The notes beneath the pieces were generated by a model. It ran no database searches and had not been told where the DNA came from. It saw only the letters and a program-made list of their open reading frames with translations. Source: Pilatotrama ljubarskyi (Eukaryota; Basidiomycota; Agaricomycetes; Polyporales; Polyporaceae). Taken from it: a DNA stretch of 64,000 nt. Below, piece after piece: positions 46,205-56,980 of the stretch. The stretch covers positions 311,251 through 375,250 of the forward strand of contig MU277674.1 of assembly GCA_022385805.1 (NCBI GenBank), written 5' to 3'. A program made the translations under genes and the position numbers. How positions within the stretch are numbered: the first letter of the stretch is position 1; each line of letters begins with the position of its first letter.

Positions 46205-47916
46205 TTCTCTATATAACGATGAAGGGTAGGCAAGGCAGACGAGTACGCTCTAGGATGATGTGCGTCCGCGGACGATGAAGGAGATTTTGCGGTGAGTTTG
46301 TGGACATGTCGGTATCGAGGAGGCTGATTTTATACGATGAGGAAGAGTGAGGAGGAGATCACGCAATCGACGCGCTCTGACTTGCCTCCGGAAATTTGTG
46401 AGTAGTCATCCGCCCTGCAGGCCCTCCCACCGCCCTCGACGGCGACCACGCTTGTGCTGATGCGTGACCGCAGAGCCTGTCTTTGGAGACATGTCCTGGA
46501 GCAAGAAGAAACGATGGGATTACTCGACAAGCGACGCGGAGGCCAATTGCAGGAGGCGGGATGCAAAGACGCTCGTGCTCATCGCCGCGGTCGAGATATG
46601 TCCTCTTGCTCATTGGACCTCGACGCTCCTCTTGGCTATGCTCCATCATCGTCGGCGTCGGGCTCACCTCTCTCTTTACCACGGAATCTGGAATTAGGCC
46701 TGCGGCATGTGCTGGTATCTGGAATTCATGCTCGGTCTGACATCTGGCGCACGTGGGTCCAACACTACACCCGCATATTCGTCGTTTTGCCTCTTTTCCT
46801 ATTGGGCTTCAAAGAACCTGCTTACTGATCTCTCTCTTATGGTGGTCTCAACGTCCGTTGGTCCGCGATGGTCGTGGCACCCAACCCTCTCCCTATCTGC
46901 CGTCAAGGTTCAGAAGCGGCTGGATCTCTATCTCGCAACACCTTTCCTTGATGCAGATTCCCCAGACTGCGTCCCTGGTAGACTTGGAGAAGATAAAGAC
47001 AAGGTAAGAGCATTGTACGGTCGGCCGCGTGTGCCCCATGTTCGTCTCGGCGCGTCGCAGGCCAACATTGTCCGCTGCGGCCTCGTACGTCCCTTCGCCG
47101 CTCGACTCCTCATCATGCTTCATTGCTCCCAGTTGACATACAAGTACTCAGAATTCTCTGGCAAAACCTACTTGGCATACGTTGTGCTCTTCTTTCTCTT
47201 CTGATCCACCAGCCAGCCTGGGTGAACAGGTACTGTATCCGGACTGCTCAACCAATGGTACGCTAGATACACGTCGCAATAGAGTGCCTTCTTCTTCTAT
47301 GTTTGTGCATATCTCGTTGCAGGTCGCCATGCAGTAGAAGTGGCAGGATGCCGCGACCTTCGCATGCTGAATGCAACAGAATTCGAACAGAACACATGCC
47401 CACAACGAAGACGGAAAGGCATCACTCACTTACCGGCCTGCTGCGTCACCGGATGATAAGCCATACGACCATCCATGATCCACATAATCCGCCGCACGGG
47501 GGCATTATGTAGTACTGCCCTTCGGGGCGGAGGCCGCGCTAGGCTGCAAGCCGTTCGGCAACGGAACGGGCTGAAGCCATGTCGTTGCTCCACGAGACGC
47601 CGAATCGCCGGCAAGAAATGCTATGAGACGGGTAGCGCTGTTGGCAAGCGTCGTGCACACCCATATGGACATGAGCACCGTCGGACTATTCCCTCAGTAT
47701 AGAGAGCGCGAGATGAGAGCAAGAAAGCCAGTGAGAGAACAGAATTTGAGGAGGATTCCACCTGATGCCAGGGTTCGGGAATGGCCGAAGGCGGTCACGG
47801 CGGGGCGTCTGTCTCACGCCAACGCCTTTCGCTCGGTCCACACACACACACTCTCCTGTCCACCTCCTCTCCCGCCGCCTTGTACCCATGCCACTGTGCT
47901 CATAGTCGTCTCTGCC
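46205..47916. other. Intergenic region, 1.7 kb
   Basis: Contains the MET3 promoter side and the upstream region of the next gene. Short open frames occur on both strands (e.g. plus 46454-46828, plus 46707-47204, minus 47426-47614), some with hydrophobic stretches, but no domain or convincing exon chain links them. A small unrecognised gene cannot be excluded. Confidence 0.4.
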
Positions 47917-49949
47917 ATGATTCTGCTCGACGGGCTCGACAAGCACGGCGACTCCCAGGCTCCAAAGCTCGTGGCAGAATCCTCTTCAGCTCCTGTAGCA
48001 CGGCCACACACACCGACCCCTTCTCTTCCTGACTACGAAGCCTCGCAGGCTCAGCTCAAACCGACCACACAATCCTTGCCCGAGATACGAAGGAAGCGCA
48101 CCCGCAGGCGGAGATGCAGGAAATGCGCCCTATATGCGCTCGTGGTGTATTTTGTCGTATCCGTCGCCATCGGCGTCCCCCTCATTGTCCTTGTACGTCT
48201 CCCACCGCTCTCTTTCTGCCGCCGTCCTTGGGTCACTGACATGTCCATCCGAGAAGAAATTCAAGCGGAAAGCGCAATCAAAGGCAAATCCGTACGGTGC
48301 ATGGAATTCGAATGCTCCAATACCTCCCAAGTCCGTCACGTTGGGCGATGCGCCTTTGCGACTCTCTTCCGCCAAATCATGCAATGCTTGGACGGTGAAG
48401 GATAGTCCGGACGGCCACGGATTGCGTTCAGAGTAAGTGGCAACTTTACCTAGGTGGTCCTACCGGTCTCTTACCCGGCATCGCCCCGCGAAGACTTGAC
48501 TACCATGTGCCCGCGAATGGCTCTATCTTTCTCAATACCAACATCACTTACTCCGGCAACGGGACTTATCTTAACCACTTCTCTGGCCAACTCCTCGTTG
48601 GTGTCAATGACGATGCGTCTGCATCGGACGCGACAGTGCATGTAACAATGCATCACTCCTCAAGTCAGCTCCGTGACGCTACCAACGTGTGTCTCATGCA
48701 GACCGGTCAGGGAGGTGGACTTTACCTGTTCGTGAGTACCAGGCGGCGAAATTGCACACTGGGTTGCGTCTGAACTGAGTTGTACAGACACCCATGAACC
48801 TGACTGTGGCCGACACTTTGGCCTTCAACATCACCCTTCTGCTTCCCCGAAACAATACATCCCCGTCCACCCGCTTGATCCCCCAATTGCTATGCCACCT
48901 TCCAAATTTCCAGCAGACATACCAGCAGTTGGACCCCTACGTGACCTTCGAGAGTGTCCTCCTCGGCGGCGCGATGTCAGGGGTGTCGATCGAGGTGCGT
49001 TCGATCCATATGCCGTCGGGCCTTCTTCTTATCTTCGATACAGTCCATACAAGCCTCGCAGGTAGTCGTAAAGGCCTCCTCAGCGGAAATACGGGGTAAA
49101 TTCACCGTGGATTCGTCCTTGTCGTTAGAGACGGTATCGGCGTACGTATTCAGCTGTCATAATTGATCATCACGCTGACTCTCCCATGCAGCCCGATCAA
49201 TGCAGACGTCCACCTCTTTAATAACGGCACGTCGCAAGCGCCCACCTTCATGCATCTCACCACAGGCAATAGGTACGGTTACGTTTCTCTGCATATATGC
49301 GATGGGTGCTGACGAGCCTACTAGCGTGCTCAATGCCAATGTCACGATGTTCATCCCCCCTGAGATGAGTGACATGCCTGGGCCGCATTTCCTGACACAC
49401 GCGGAAACGTTCAATGCACCGCTGTCGGCAGCCTTGATTCATGACGACGCCTCTGCAGCCGCCACGATTCGCATGCGGGCTATCAACAATTTGGGCAACA
49501 CTCGCGTGACCGTGGACTCGCGGTACCAAGGCACGTTCGACGTGAACACGATGTTCGCGCAGGCGGAGGTTTTGGCACACGACGGTGACGAGGACAATCG
49601 CGTCAACGACGGGAATGACGTCGGCTCATCCGCCCTCGATCGCGACGATGACAACGACGACGATGACTATGACACGGACGACTACTTCGCGAGGGGCAAA
49701 ACCCTCCAATACCGTTCCTCATCGGCAACAACTGCTCCGTCACCCGCATCCACCTCGTTGTCCCCCGCGAACGCGAGTCGATGTCTGGACTACGACCTCA
49801 TCTCGAGTTCCGAGATCCGCGGATGGGTCGGCCCGCCGCCTCGACCAACGCCCACTGCTGGTGTGGACACCTTCAAGTTGTTCAACTCGATGGGCCACAT
49901 CGACGTCGTCTCGTCGCTCAGCGGAGCGCAGCTTGTCCTTCTCACCTGA
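47917..49949 (+). CDS. Single-pass membrane protein, extracellular part of unknown function
   Basis: Not recognised. The ATG at 47917 begins MILLDGLDKHGDSQAPKLV. About 80 Pro/Ser-rich residues end in a basic cluster (RRKRTRRRRCRKCALY), followed by one transmembrane helix (ALVVYFVVSVAIGVPLIVL), suggesting a type II orientation. The remainder, in about seven exons, is rich in Asn-X-Ser/Thr sites and beta-type sequence: NGSIFLNTNITYSGNGTYLN, QLLVGVNDDASASDATVHV, MNLTVADTLAFNITLLLP, GTFDVNTMFAQAEVLAHD. An acidic run (DRDDDNDDDDYDTDDYF) precedes the last domain, ending SSLSGAQLVLLT, TGA 49947-49949. It resembles a class of lineage-specific basidiomycete surface proteins with repeated beta-sheet modules. 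Exon borders between 48430 and 49330 are approximate. Confidence 0.7.
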
Positions 49950-51329
49950 GAAATCCGCTGGCACGTGCGAGCCAGGTGAGGCTAGGTCCTTCGCGTATCC
50001 GCGCATGTCTGCGCATCCATTCCCTGCATATAGCCATCGCTCCTTTCGCCTTCGTAGTCGTATACATAGTCGTTCCCCTCATCGTTTCTTGGGCCCGGAT
50101 CACTTGGCATCCCTTTCGTCTGTCCATCCGTCCACACCAGTGTGTAGCATGTAACTTTAGGACCGTTCGCGATTTCTTCCACCCTACTTTATTGCCCGCC
50201 GCTCTCGGGGCGTATTCTGTGTCGCTGCCGCTGCCGCTACCGCACGCAGATGATGCCGCTGCTCTTGCTCTCGTATATGCTCGGCTACTGCTGCTGCCAT
50301 CTCTTATACATATATGCATTACGGTCGCTCGCTCGCCTGCTCATCGTATATCGCGCCCTCGCTTGCAATCACAGCTGTACTGTCAGACTCGCCGGTGGTT
50401 CATCCACCCTAGCCCGCCCCTTTTGCGCATGCTTCCTTCAGGCATGGGTGAGTCGTGCGCGATCTGTCCACCTTGTCACTTGGGGCTTGAGGCTCTTGGT
50501 GAGTCAACGTTCACCTCCTTCGCTCCTCGATGTCTCTTAATCGGCTAGAGATTGATCTTCGTTCTCCAGCGTCTACATGATGTCGGGAGAAACGACGATG
50601 AGTATGCTCGCCAGGGCCGGACTAGGCAGTCAAGAACATCCTGGACTCCGGGTCTGTTTGCCACCTCCCTTGAGGAGCAAGGGCGAGGCTTTGCAGCTGT
50701 ACGGTGAGCACACATCTACACAGACGGAGAATTATGAAATGAATGCTCATGAACATCGTCGCTAGGGTAACCTAGATAGTAGATGGCCTGCACACCCATT
50801 GAAGGACATCGTGCCTACGACCCGAGCAGCTGATCAAGCAATCGCGACAACACCGGGTATTTGCGACGACCGGCTGTAACCACCAGACGCGTCCTCCAGA
50901 CCATGCTGCAGCCCTACACTCGAGTGTTCTCACCATCTATACGGTGCATGTCGTTGGCACATTCTGAAGGCGCCCGCACTCGATTCCGAAGACCGAGCAC
51001 GCCTACAGACCCCGCATGTAGATTGCGCGGGGCTTGTGGCTTAGCATTCGCGCCCGTCACCCCACCGAGCAGTTCTGCACTGTTCTTCCGTGCCATCTGT
51101 CACAGTGGGCTTTAAGTTACTGTACCTGGCGTGCTTGTCGATTGGTAACAGGGTTGGTCGACTGACTCCCAAGGAGAGCTCGCCCTCGTGCTTATCCCAC
51201 GTCTCGTCTCCCGCTAGTCGACATCTCTCTGAAAGGGTACGTGGGCTATGTTGCTTCGCATATTTGCCATATGTCAACTATTCATTGTGCGACGCCACGG
51301 TAAATCAGTTTGCTCTCCTTGCGGCAGCC
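49950..51329. other. Intergenic region, 1.4 kb
   Basis: Several overlapping frames run on from the previous gene but lack ATGs or domain signs. Marks the change from the housekeeping block to the accessory segment. An open frame continues upstream of 51330 to 51090 without coding character. Confidence 0.5.
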
Positions 51330-52916
51330 ATGAACGCTTTGGCCACGATCTCGGAGCACCCTTCGTCGCAGCTCGGTGACGACGATCCTGAGCTTCTCCT
51401 CCCCGTCGATGTACTGCTACGAGTCCACGATGGGGTCTTCGAAGCGGCACAAATGGATATGGGAGTCGACCAACCCGTCAAACGCTGGATAGAGGCGCAT
51501 TGGCGGCCCGACTGCGCTGAACCCAACGGGATCCATCACGAAGTTGCGCTTTCCTTCGCCGACTGGAAAGAAGATCTTGCACGTCACGACGGCGTACCGA
51601 AAGATCTCGCGAACCTCATCCTCGCTCTTGCGTATCTTCGCCAAACCAGTCGCGCGGACATTCCGGCCAGCCCTGATACACTCGCCGTCATTTGGTCGCT
51701 AATCCATCGCGCCCTGACGAGTCCATCTCTCCACATATCCCCTTCTCGCAGCTCCCAGGGCTTCCTCTCCATACCTCTGTACAGTCGTCGGATCAGCGAG
51801 AAGCCAATGGTGGACCAGCTCTTTGAGGATCGCAGGCCCCTCGTAGAGAGTAAGCCCATCCAGGAGTGTATCTCCGACGAGCCCGTGAAACGCTTCGATG
51901 AACTCATCCGCCTCCACGTCTGGCTACCTGATGGCGAGCGCGGCGTACGAGCGTTTGCGGTGCACTCCCATCAGCCCTGGGCGCAGAGCTGGGTCTTGGT
52001 TGGCAAAGGAGCGAATCACACATTCCGGGTCGAGCGGTGCACCGCAAATAACTCAGCCCAGGCAACGCATGAAGAGTACGCGGTGCGTTGGAGCGCGGAC
52101 GGGAGGGCCCACGGCGAGGACTACAAGCCGCACCAAACGTCCTCTAAAGTCGTCAACACAGGCGTCAGAGTTTGTGCTCGGGAAGAACGTACGGAGTCGC
52201 ATACCCGAGATATGTCGTACACGATCCCCGAGAACACGTACCACCTGTCGGAGGTCGATCCGGACGCTATCCACGCCACGCTCTTCTTCTTCGACTCTTC
52301 CCGTGGATTCGACCGGGACGCCAGGGTCCTTGGGCCGCCTGCCGCCGAATACCATGAGCAGCCTCGCAATGTTGTAGACTGCACGACTGCCAACCTAGTA
52401 GATATTGTCGATGCCACCCGCCGCTGGGAGCTCTTCATAAAAGAGGGCCGCCGGCACGCCCGGCGGTCGGATTGGGAGCATGCTCTCAGGGCCTTCGAAA
52501 GCGCGCTCGATGCGAGCAGTTTCCTGACCACCGTCCTGGGTCCGCAGGCGTCCCGCTATCGCCACATGGTACTCGCAGACTTGGGGAACACCAACAGGCG
52601 GTTCGGGCGCTACTCCCAAGCGAGGCAGCTCCTCGAGGGCGTTCTAGTGAGCGTCCCACCCTGTCCGTTGCGTATTGAGGCCTGTGGTGAGCTCGGGGTG
52701 GTATATCGGCACCTGGGGCGGCTCGATGACGCCAGGCGCGTGTTGGAAGAGCAATACGCCACGGCAGCGGCGCTGGGAATGGAGCGAGACATGTGCCGCG
52801 CAGTGGGGAATCTGGGCATGGTGAACTATCAACTCTCGCAGGAGAGGGCCGATGTATCGCTGTTGGCGACGGCGATCGAGCAGCAGCAGGAGAGGATCCG
52901 TAGGGCGAGGCGTTTA

Positions 52917-52919
52917 TAG
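52917..52919 (+). other. In-frame TAG inside the TPR region
   Basis: The frame from 51330 and the frame from 52920 to 53868 are the same, separated by this single stop. TPR-like repeats read on both sides. The only GT..AG pair directly spanning the stop that spares the upstream helix would be 20 nt long, too short for an intron. Confidence 0.75.
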
Positions 52920-53861
52920 AAAGTGGTCGAGCAGCCTCAGGCTGGTAGCACGGATAGCTTGGGGGTTCCTTCGGTGTGGGAGATCATTGGCCTCTCCCGA
53001 CTTTCCCTTTGTTACATCGTCCGCGGCGACCTGGAGGCAGCCGCTGTCACAGCCCTCGAGGGCCTCAACCTCGCGATCGCCTCGGAAGACTCGACGGCCA
53101 TAGCCATGTCTCGGTTCTTCCACGGTCGAGCCTTGCTGCATGACGGCCGGTGGGAAGAGGCCCTAACAGAGCTCACTGGCAGGCCCGGGGCATGCTCCCC
53201 AGCGATGGCATTCTGCAAGGAACCGTCCGAGGAGCACCGTGGATACATTCACGAGCTACTTGGCGCAGGCGTACACATGGACTCCATTGATGAGCACGGT
53301 TATACCGCTCTGGATTACGCCGTCTTCAGCGGCGACGCCGCTACCGAGCAGCTAATACTCGAAGGACTACGACGTTCGCTTGGTGGAGATGTCGACGTAC
53401 AGCTCGCGGGGCACCGCAGGGAAGCACGTCTGCGGAAGGGCCATCGCGAGTTGTTCCAGGAGGAGATGAGGCCTGTCCTTTTGGCCAGTAAGCGAGAAGG
53501 CCGTAACGGACTGGGAGAGCTACGGCGGGTGTACAGGGACGCGCTGGCGGCGGACGACTCCAAGTCCCGGTTGTTCGACCGCTTCAAGTTCGTGCCGTAC
53601 GCGGACTTCAAGGCGGCTGACAAGCTGCCTCGGTCAATTGATGGGCTCACCAAGGTGTATGAGCCCAGATCAAAGGATCGCGAAGACAGTCACGGTCGAG
53701 ACGCACAGCACATCGTCTTCTTCTCCTACAGGTGGATCAACCATGAACCAGGAGCGGTGTCCCCAGACGATGCGAAGAAAACGCAGTACCGCCGCATGCT
53801 CAAGGCCATCGAGACATTCCTGGCTATGCATCCCTCCGTCGACGGCAACAAGCTAGGTATA

Positions 53862-53862
53862 C
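53862..53862 (+). other. Putative one-base insertion breaking the TIR-like frame
   Basis: The intron 53869-53925 has good borders (GTGAGT, AACAG) but leaves phase 1, while the downstream exon must be read in phase 0 to give the conserved ACVDQ and WCCVE motifs. One surplus base at about 53862 accounts for the shift exactly; read as is, the product ends out of frame at 54011. Confidence 0.65.
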
Positions 53863-54243
53863 TGGATAGTGAGTATTCCGGATATCCTCCGCGCCACTAC
53901 TCGCTACTGACACTAGACGTAACAGGATCTAGCCTGTGTGGATCAAGAATCGCCCGAGGCAGGCGTCAGTGCCCTTCCGATGAACCTGGCGCAGTGCGAC
54001 GCTGTCATTAGCCTCGTTGACGAGGAATACTACACGCGCGCGTGGTGCTGCGTCGAAGTGCTGATGGTGCAGAGGTTGCGAAGAGCTTGGGGCTTTCACG
54101 CCTGGTATGAATGTGACGAGAAGGGAACCCTGCATGAAGGAAGACAGGGACCGGAGATCGAGATGGAGGGCAAGCTGTTGTCCTACGAGGAGGATAGGCC
54201 GAAAGTGGCATTCCTAGAGAGGCAGAGCGGATTGCTGGGATAG

Positions 54244-54791
54244 ATATCGATCATTGTGTCGTCCCGGGGCTCTGACGCCTCCACTGGGACTCGGATCCGG
54301 ATGCCAGTGACGGCGAGGATGGGCGCCGCGCTCGGAAATCCCAGAAACAACCTAGTCTACCCCAGACAATCGTTATATTTTGTACTGTGCTGTGTGATTC
54401 GGGAGGATTCTAAGTTAGGAACGATCACAACTAGTCTCCCCTAGGCAGTAGATCACAACGGACAACTTGACAAGTTGCTGCAAGATCTCTGGTGTCAGTT
54501 ATCAACATCGATCGATACTAATCGATATTATACCCTACTGGCATTTAAATGGTGAGCGTTGTGATGCTGTGTCAATTAGAGAGAAAGACAGCCTCGTGGG
54601 GGATGGAAGTTGATAATGGGCTGTGCTGTTCCTTGTGTGGTGAATCTGGTTGTGTTCGCTCTTGTCCTTGCATCGGATGTGGCGTGCCCTTGGCCAACTT
54701 GCGTCTATATAAACCCCAGGCTGCCTTTCCCCACTGTATCATATCAACTCACCCTCGCATTCCATTCCACCAGCACTACTTGTAAACCACC
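54244..54791. other. Intergenic region between the two related genes
   Basis: 548 bp holding the 3' end of the TIR-like gene and the promoter of its paralogue. Contains a small perfect inverted repeat (CAACTT-GAC-AAGTTG, about 54463-54477) and the TATA box listed separately. No coding frame. Confidence 0.55.
54716..54723 (+). promoter_or_regulatory. TATA box of the stand-alone cupin-like gene
   Basis: TATATAAA lies 69 bp upstream of the ATG at 54792 and is followed by pyrimidine-rich sequence, the normal fungal core-promoter arrangement. A clear TATA suggests a regulated, inducible gene. Confidence 0.65.
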
Positions 54792-56132
54792 ATGAATCCC
54801 ACTCTCCGAATCACCACCGTGAGACCCCCGCAGGCCGGCGGCGAGAATGCCGCTGCCAGTGACCCAATCCTTCCGAAACATGTCCTGCTTCGTTGCCACA
54901 ACGGTGTCAAAGCCCTCAACGAGGCCGAGGCCACGAAGATCCAGGGCGATCTGGCAAAAGCCCAGCAGGACGTCGCACAGGGCAATGCCAGTGCGGCCGA
55001 TGCGTACATCAGGCAGCTGGCTGAAAATCAGCGCGCCGCAGACCGTCTCGAGTCTGTCAAACGATGGATCAAAGCACATCCTACCGATGGCGAAGGACAG
55101 TACTCCTTCGCTGACTGGAAGGAAGCCCTCGAACGCGAGCGCGACAGCGACGTCCCCCAGGATCTCGCCAAGATCATCCTCGCCGTTGCAATGCTGCGCG
55201 AGGCCAGCGGACGGCGTATTGATCTTGACATCGACGACGTATGGCGCCTCGTTTACCCCGCCCTTCTTAGTCCGAACCTTCCCTCTAGCATCGCTACCAG
55301 TCGCGGTGCTCAGGGCTTCCTCAAGGTCAAACTGTTTGAGGTCCTCACCACGGAACCCCCCAAGCCGGCGAAGCTGGCGGAGGATGGGTCTATCATCGAA
55401 GACGAGTTCACCGACGACGATGGGACGAGCGGGCAGGCCGAGTCCAACGTGTCCGAGGATCCTACTGGCCAGATGAAGCCCGTAAACCGCATTGACGAGC
55501 AGATCTGTCTGAACGTATGGCTCCCGGATGGGAAACGTGGTGCGCCGGATTTCCACAAACACGCGCACCAGTGCTGGGCGCAGAGCTGGATTCTGGCTGG
55601 CCAGGCGGTGGATCATCGATACCAGGTCAGGAGGTCTTCGACGCCCGAAGCTGGAGAGGAGATGCACGATGAATACGGGCTTATCTGGTATGGACCTGAT
55701 GGGAAGTTCAACGGAGACAGCTATGTGGCCTTCCAGAGCTCCTCTGACGTCGGGAACCGAGGGATCCGCATCTGTGCTAAGGAGGATCCCAAGAGCCGTG
55801 CAGTTCATACAAGGGGCATGTCCTACACCATACCCGAAGACCTCTATCACCACACCGACGTCGCTCCCATCGCGCTCCATGCCACGTTTTTCTACTTCGA
55901 CGGTCGCCGCGGGTTCTGCCAACACGCTGGAATCCTCGGGCCTGTCGGCGGGACGAGCAATAACGTCGACCGCGATGCCGGAGGGGTTACAACTGTGCAA
56001 CTCGCAACCATAACTGAGGCTTTGCGCTCTTCAGAGCCGCCCCTCGAGACGCTCTGTAACACCTTGGATTCCATTGCGGGTGTGACACGGTCCGTCTACC
56101 ACGACGCTCTGAAGCCGCTTACTGAAGTTTGA
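54792..56132 (+). CDS. Stand-alone cupin-like protein, paralogue of the N-terminal module of the TIR-like gene
   Basis: Single-exon frame of 446 residues from the ATG at 54792 to TGA. Function unknown. It aligns by eye with the first 440 or so residues of the gene at 51330: shared VKRWIKAHP/VKRWIEAHW, SFADWKE, QDLAKIILAVAMLR/KDLANLILALAYLR, RGAQGFL/RSSQGFL, LNVWLPDGKRGAPDF/LHVWLPDGERGVRAF, WAQSWILAGQA/WAQSWVLVGKG, MSYTIPEDLYHHTDV/MSYTIPENTYHLSEV and LHATFFYFDGRRGF/IHATLFFFDSSRGF. The HKHAHQCWAQSW and IPEDLYH blocks look like the two histidine-bearing motifs of a cupin barrel. It lacks TPR, ankyrin and TIR-like parts, ending in a short helical tail (LETLCNTLDSIAGVT ... LKPLTEV). No signal peptide, so intracellular. 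The frame is undamaged and has its own TATA box, unlike its neighbour. Confidence 0.85.
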   Translation: MNPTLRITTVRPPQAGGENAAASDPILPKHVLLRCHNGVKALNEAEATKIQGDLAKAQQDVAQGNASAADAYIRQLAENQRAADRLESVKRWIKAHPTDGEGQYSFADWKEALERERDSDVPQDLAKIILAVAMLREASGRRIDLDIDDVWRLVYPALLSPNLPSSIATSRGAQGFLKVKLFEVLTTEPPKPAKLAEDGSIIEDEFTDDDGTSGQAESNVSEDPTGQMKPVNRIDEQICLNVWLPDGKRGAPDFHKHAHQCWAQSWILAGQAVDHRYQVRRSSTPEAGEEMHDEYGLIWYGPDGKFNGDSYVAFQSSSDVGNRGIRICAKEDPKSRAVHTRGMSYTIPEDLYHHTDVAPIALHATFFYFDGRRGFCQHAGILGPVGGTSNNVDRDAGGVTTVQLATITEALRSSEPPLETLCNTLDSIAGVTRSVYHDALKPLTEV

Positions 56133-56555
56133 AGAGGAGCTTGACGTTTTGAGTGCCATGAGGCAAAGTAGACAACCCATTGTGATGCGTTCCAGCTCGG
56201 ATACCCCCAGACGGCGAAGACGGCGCCACTATTATAAGTACATATGTACCAGTAGAGCGAGAGAATGATACGTCCTTATCGACCCAGATGACAGCCCTAG
56301 GCGCGGCAAATCAGCTCGACGACTGTCTGAAGGAACCTCGGGTGCCCGAGCACGAGCAGACCAAGTTCAGCCTGCAAGCTTCAGCTTCATGCGCCAGTGG
56401 CAGTACATCGTCGCCGACCCTGTAATCACTCTGATGGACATGGCCGGTCAAAACCACAAGAACATTGAATATGCGCTCTCGACGTGCCATAGTGACACCT
56501 AGATACTGTAGTCCCTACGAGTGAGCGAGTAGCCACCGTCGGACTGCCTTCAGAT
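56133..56555. other. Intergenic region containing left edge of duplicated unit
   Basis: The sequence from about 56230 (AAGTACATATGTACCAGTAG) resembles that from about 58860, marking the left boundary of the tandem duplication. No gene. Confidence 0.6.
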
Positions 56556-56839
56556 TCAGCGACACAGATTGTAAGTCAGGAGGTTCGGAGTTCCCTCCGC
56601 TACACGTACAATGTCATCGGACGCCTCTCATCATCTAGCACTCATGATTTTGAACGAGGTCAACTCACGGATATCATCGAGGGCGTTCGGAGTGGCCGCG
56701 TTTATAATGAGCTCCTTGATCTTCGCAGCACTGGTGTCACCAAAGTAGCTAACAAAAGCAGCGGCCAAACCGGCGACCTGGTCCGGCGAGCATGCACATC
56801 CAGTGAGTTGATTGTTCTGGTCGCGCGAAAGGCATACTA

Positions 56840-56977
<138 letters not shown>

Positions 56978-56980
56978 TTA
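56978..56980 (-). other. Nonsense codon in left subtilisin copy
   Basis: Reads CGC-TAA-TCC-TCC-AAC-TAC on the minus strand; the right copy has CGC-ATC-AGC-TCG-AAC-TAC at the same place. It lies before the catalytic serine exon, so translation would stop without the Ser. Confidence 0.82.

Larger units (their letters stand above)
51330..54243 (+). pseudogene. Cupin-like / TPR / ankyrin / TIR-like multidomain gene, disrupted
   Basis: The ATG at 51330 starts a module shared with the gene at 54792: an alpha-helical part (VKRWIEAHW ... SFADWKEDLARHDGVPKDL) and a cupin-like beta part (LIRLHVWLPDGERGVRAFAV, HSHQPWAQSWVLVGKG, MSYTIPENTYHLSEV, AIHATLFFFDSSRGF) with His residues placed as in metal-binding cupins. 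Next are about six TPR-like repeats (e.g. MVLADLGNTNRRFGRYSQAR, CGELGVVYRHLGRLDDARRV). After them come two ankyrin-like units (GVHMDSIDEHGYTALDYAVF) and a TIR-like end: HIVFFSYRWINHEPG, ACVDQESPEAGVSALPMNLA, DAVISLVDEEYYTRAWCCVE. The last has the WCxxE spacing that holds the catalytic Glu of TIR NADases. Two breaks interrupt it: an in-frame TAG at 52917-52919 between TPRs, and a one-base excess near 53862 just before the intron at 53869-53925, putting the TIR-like exon (53926-54243) out of frame. Either decay or assembly error. Confidence 0.75.

Noticed and set aside
46454..47204. Possible small membrane protein gene downstream of MET3
   Set aside because: Short frames with hydrophobic stretches but no consistent exon chain, start context or known motif.
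47148..47614. Possible two-exon minus-strand gene with a GTAAGT donor
   Set aside because: The frame giving plausible protein after the acceptor does not match the phase of the donor exon; evidence too thin.
52854..52919. Intron (GTATCG...TTTATAG) removing the in-frame TAG
   Set aside because: It would be 66 nt and keep frame, but would delete a helix (LLATAIEQQQERIRRARR) that completes a TPR-like unit, and the donor is weak. Not excluded without RNA data.
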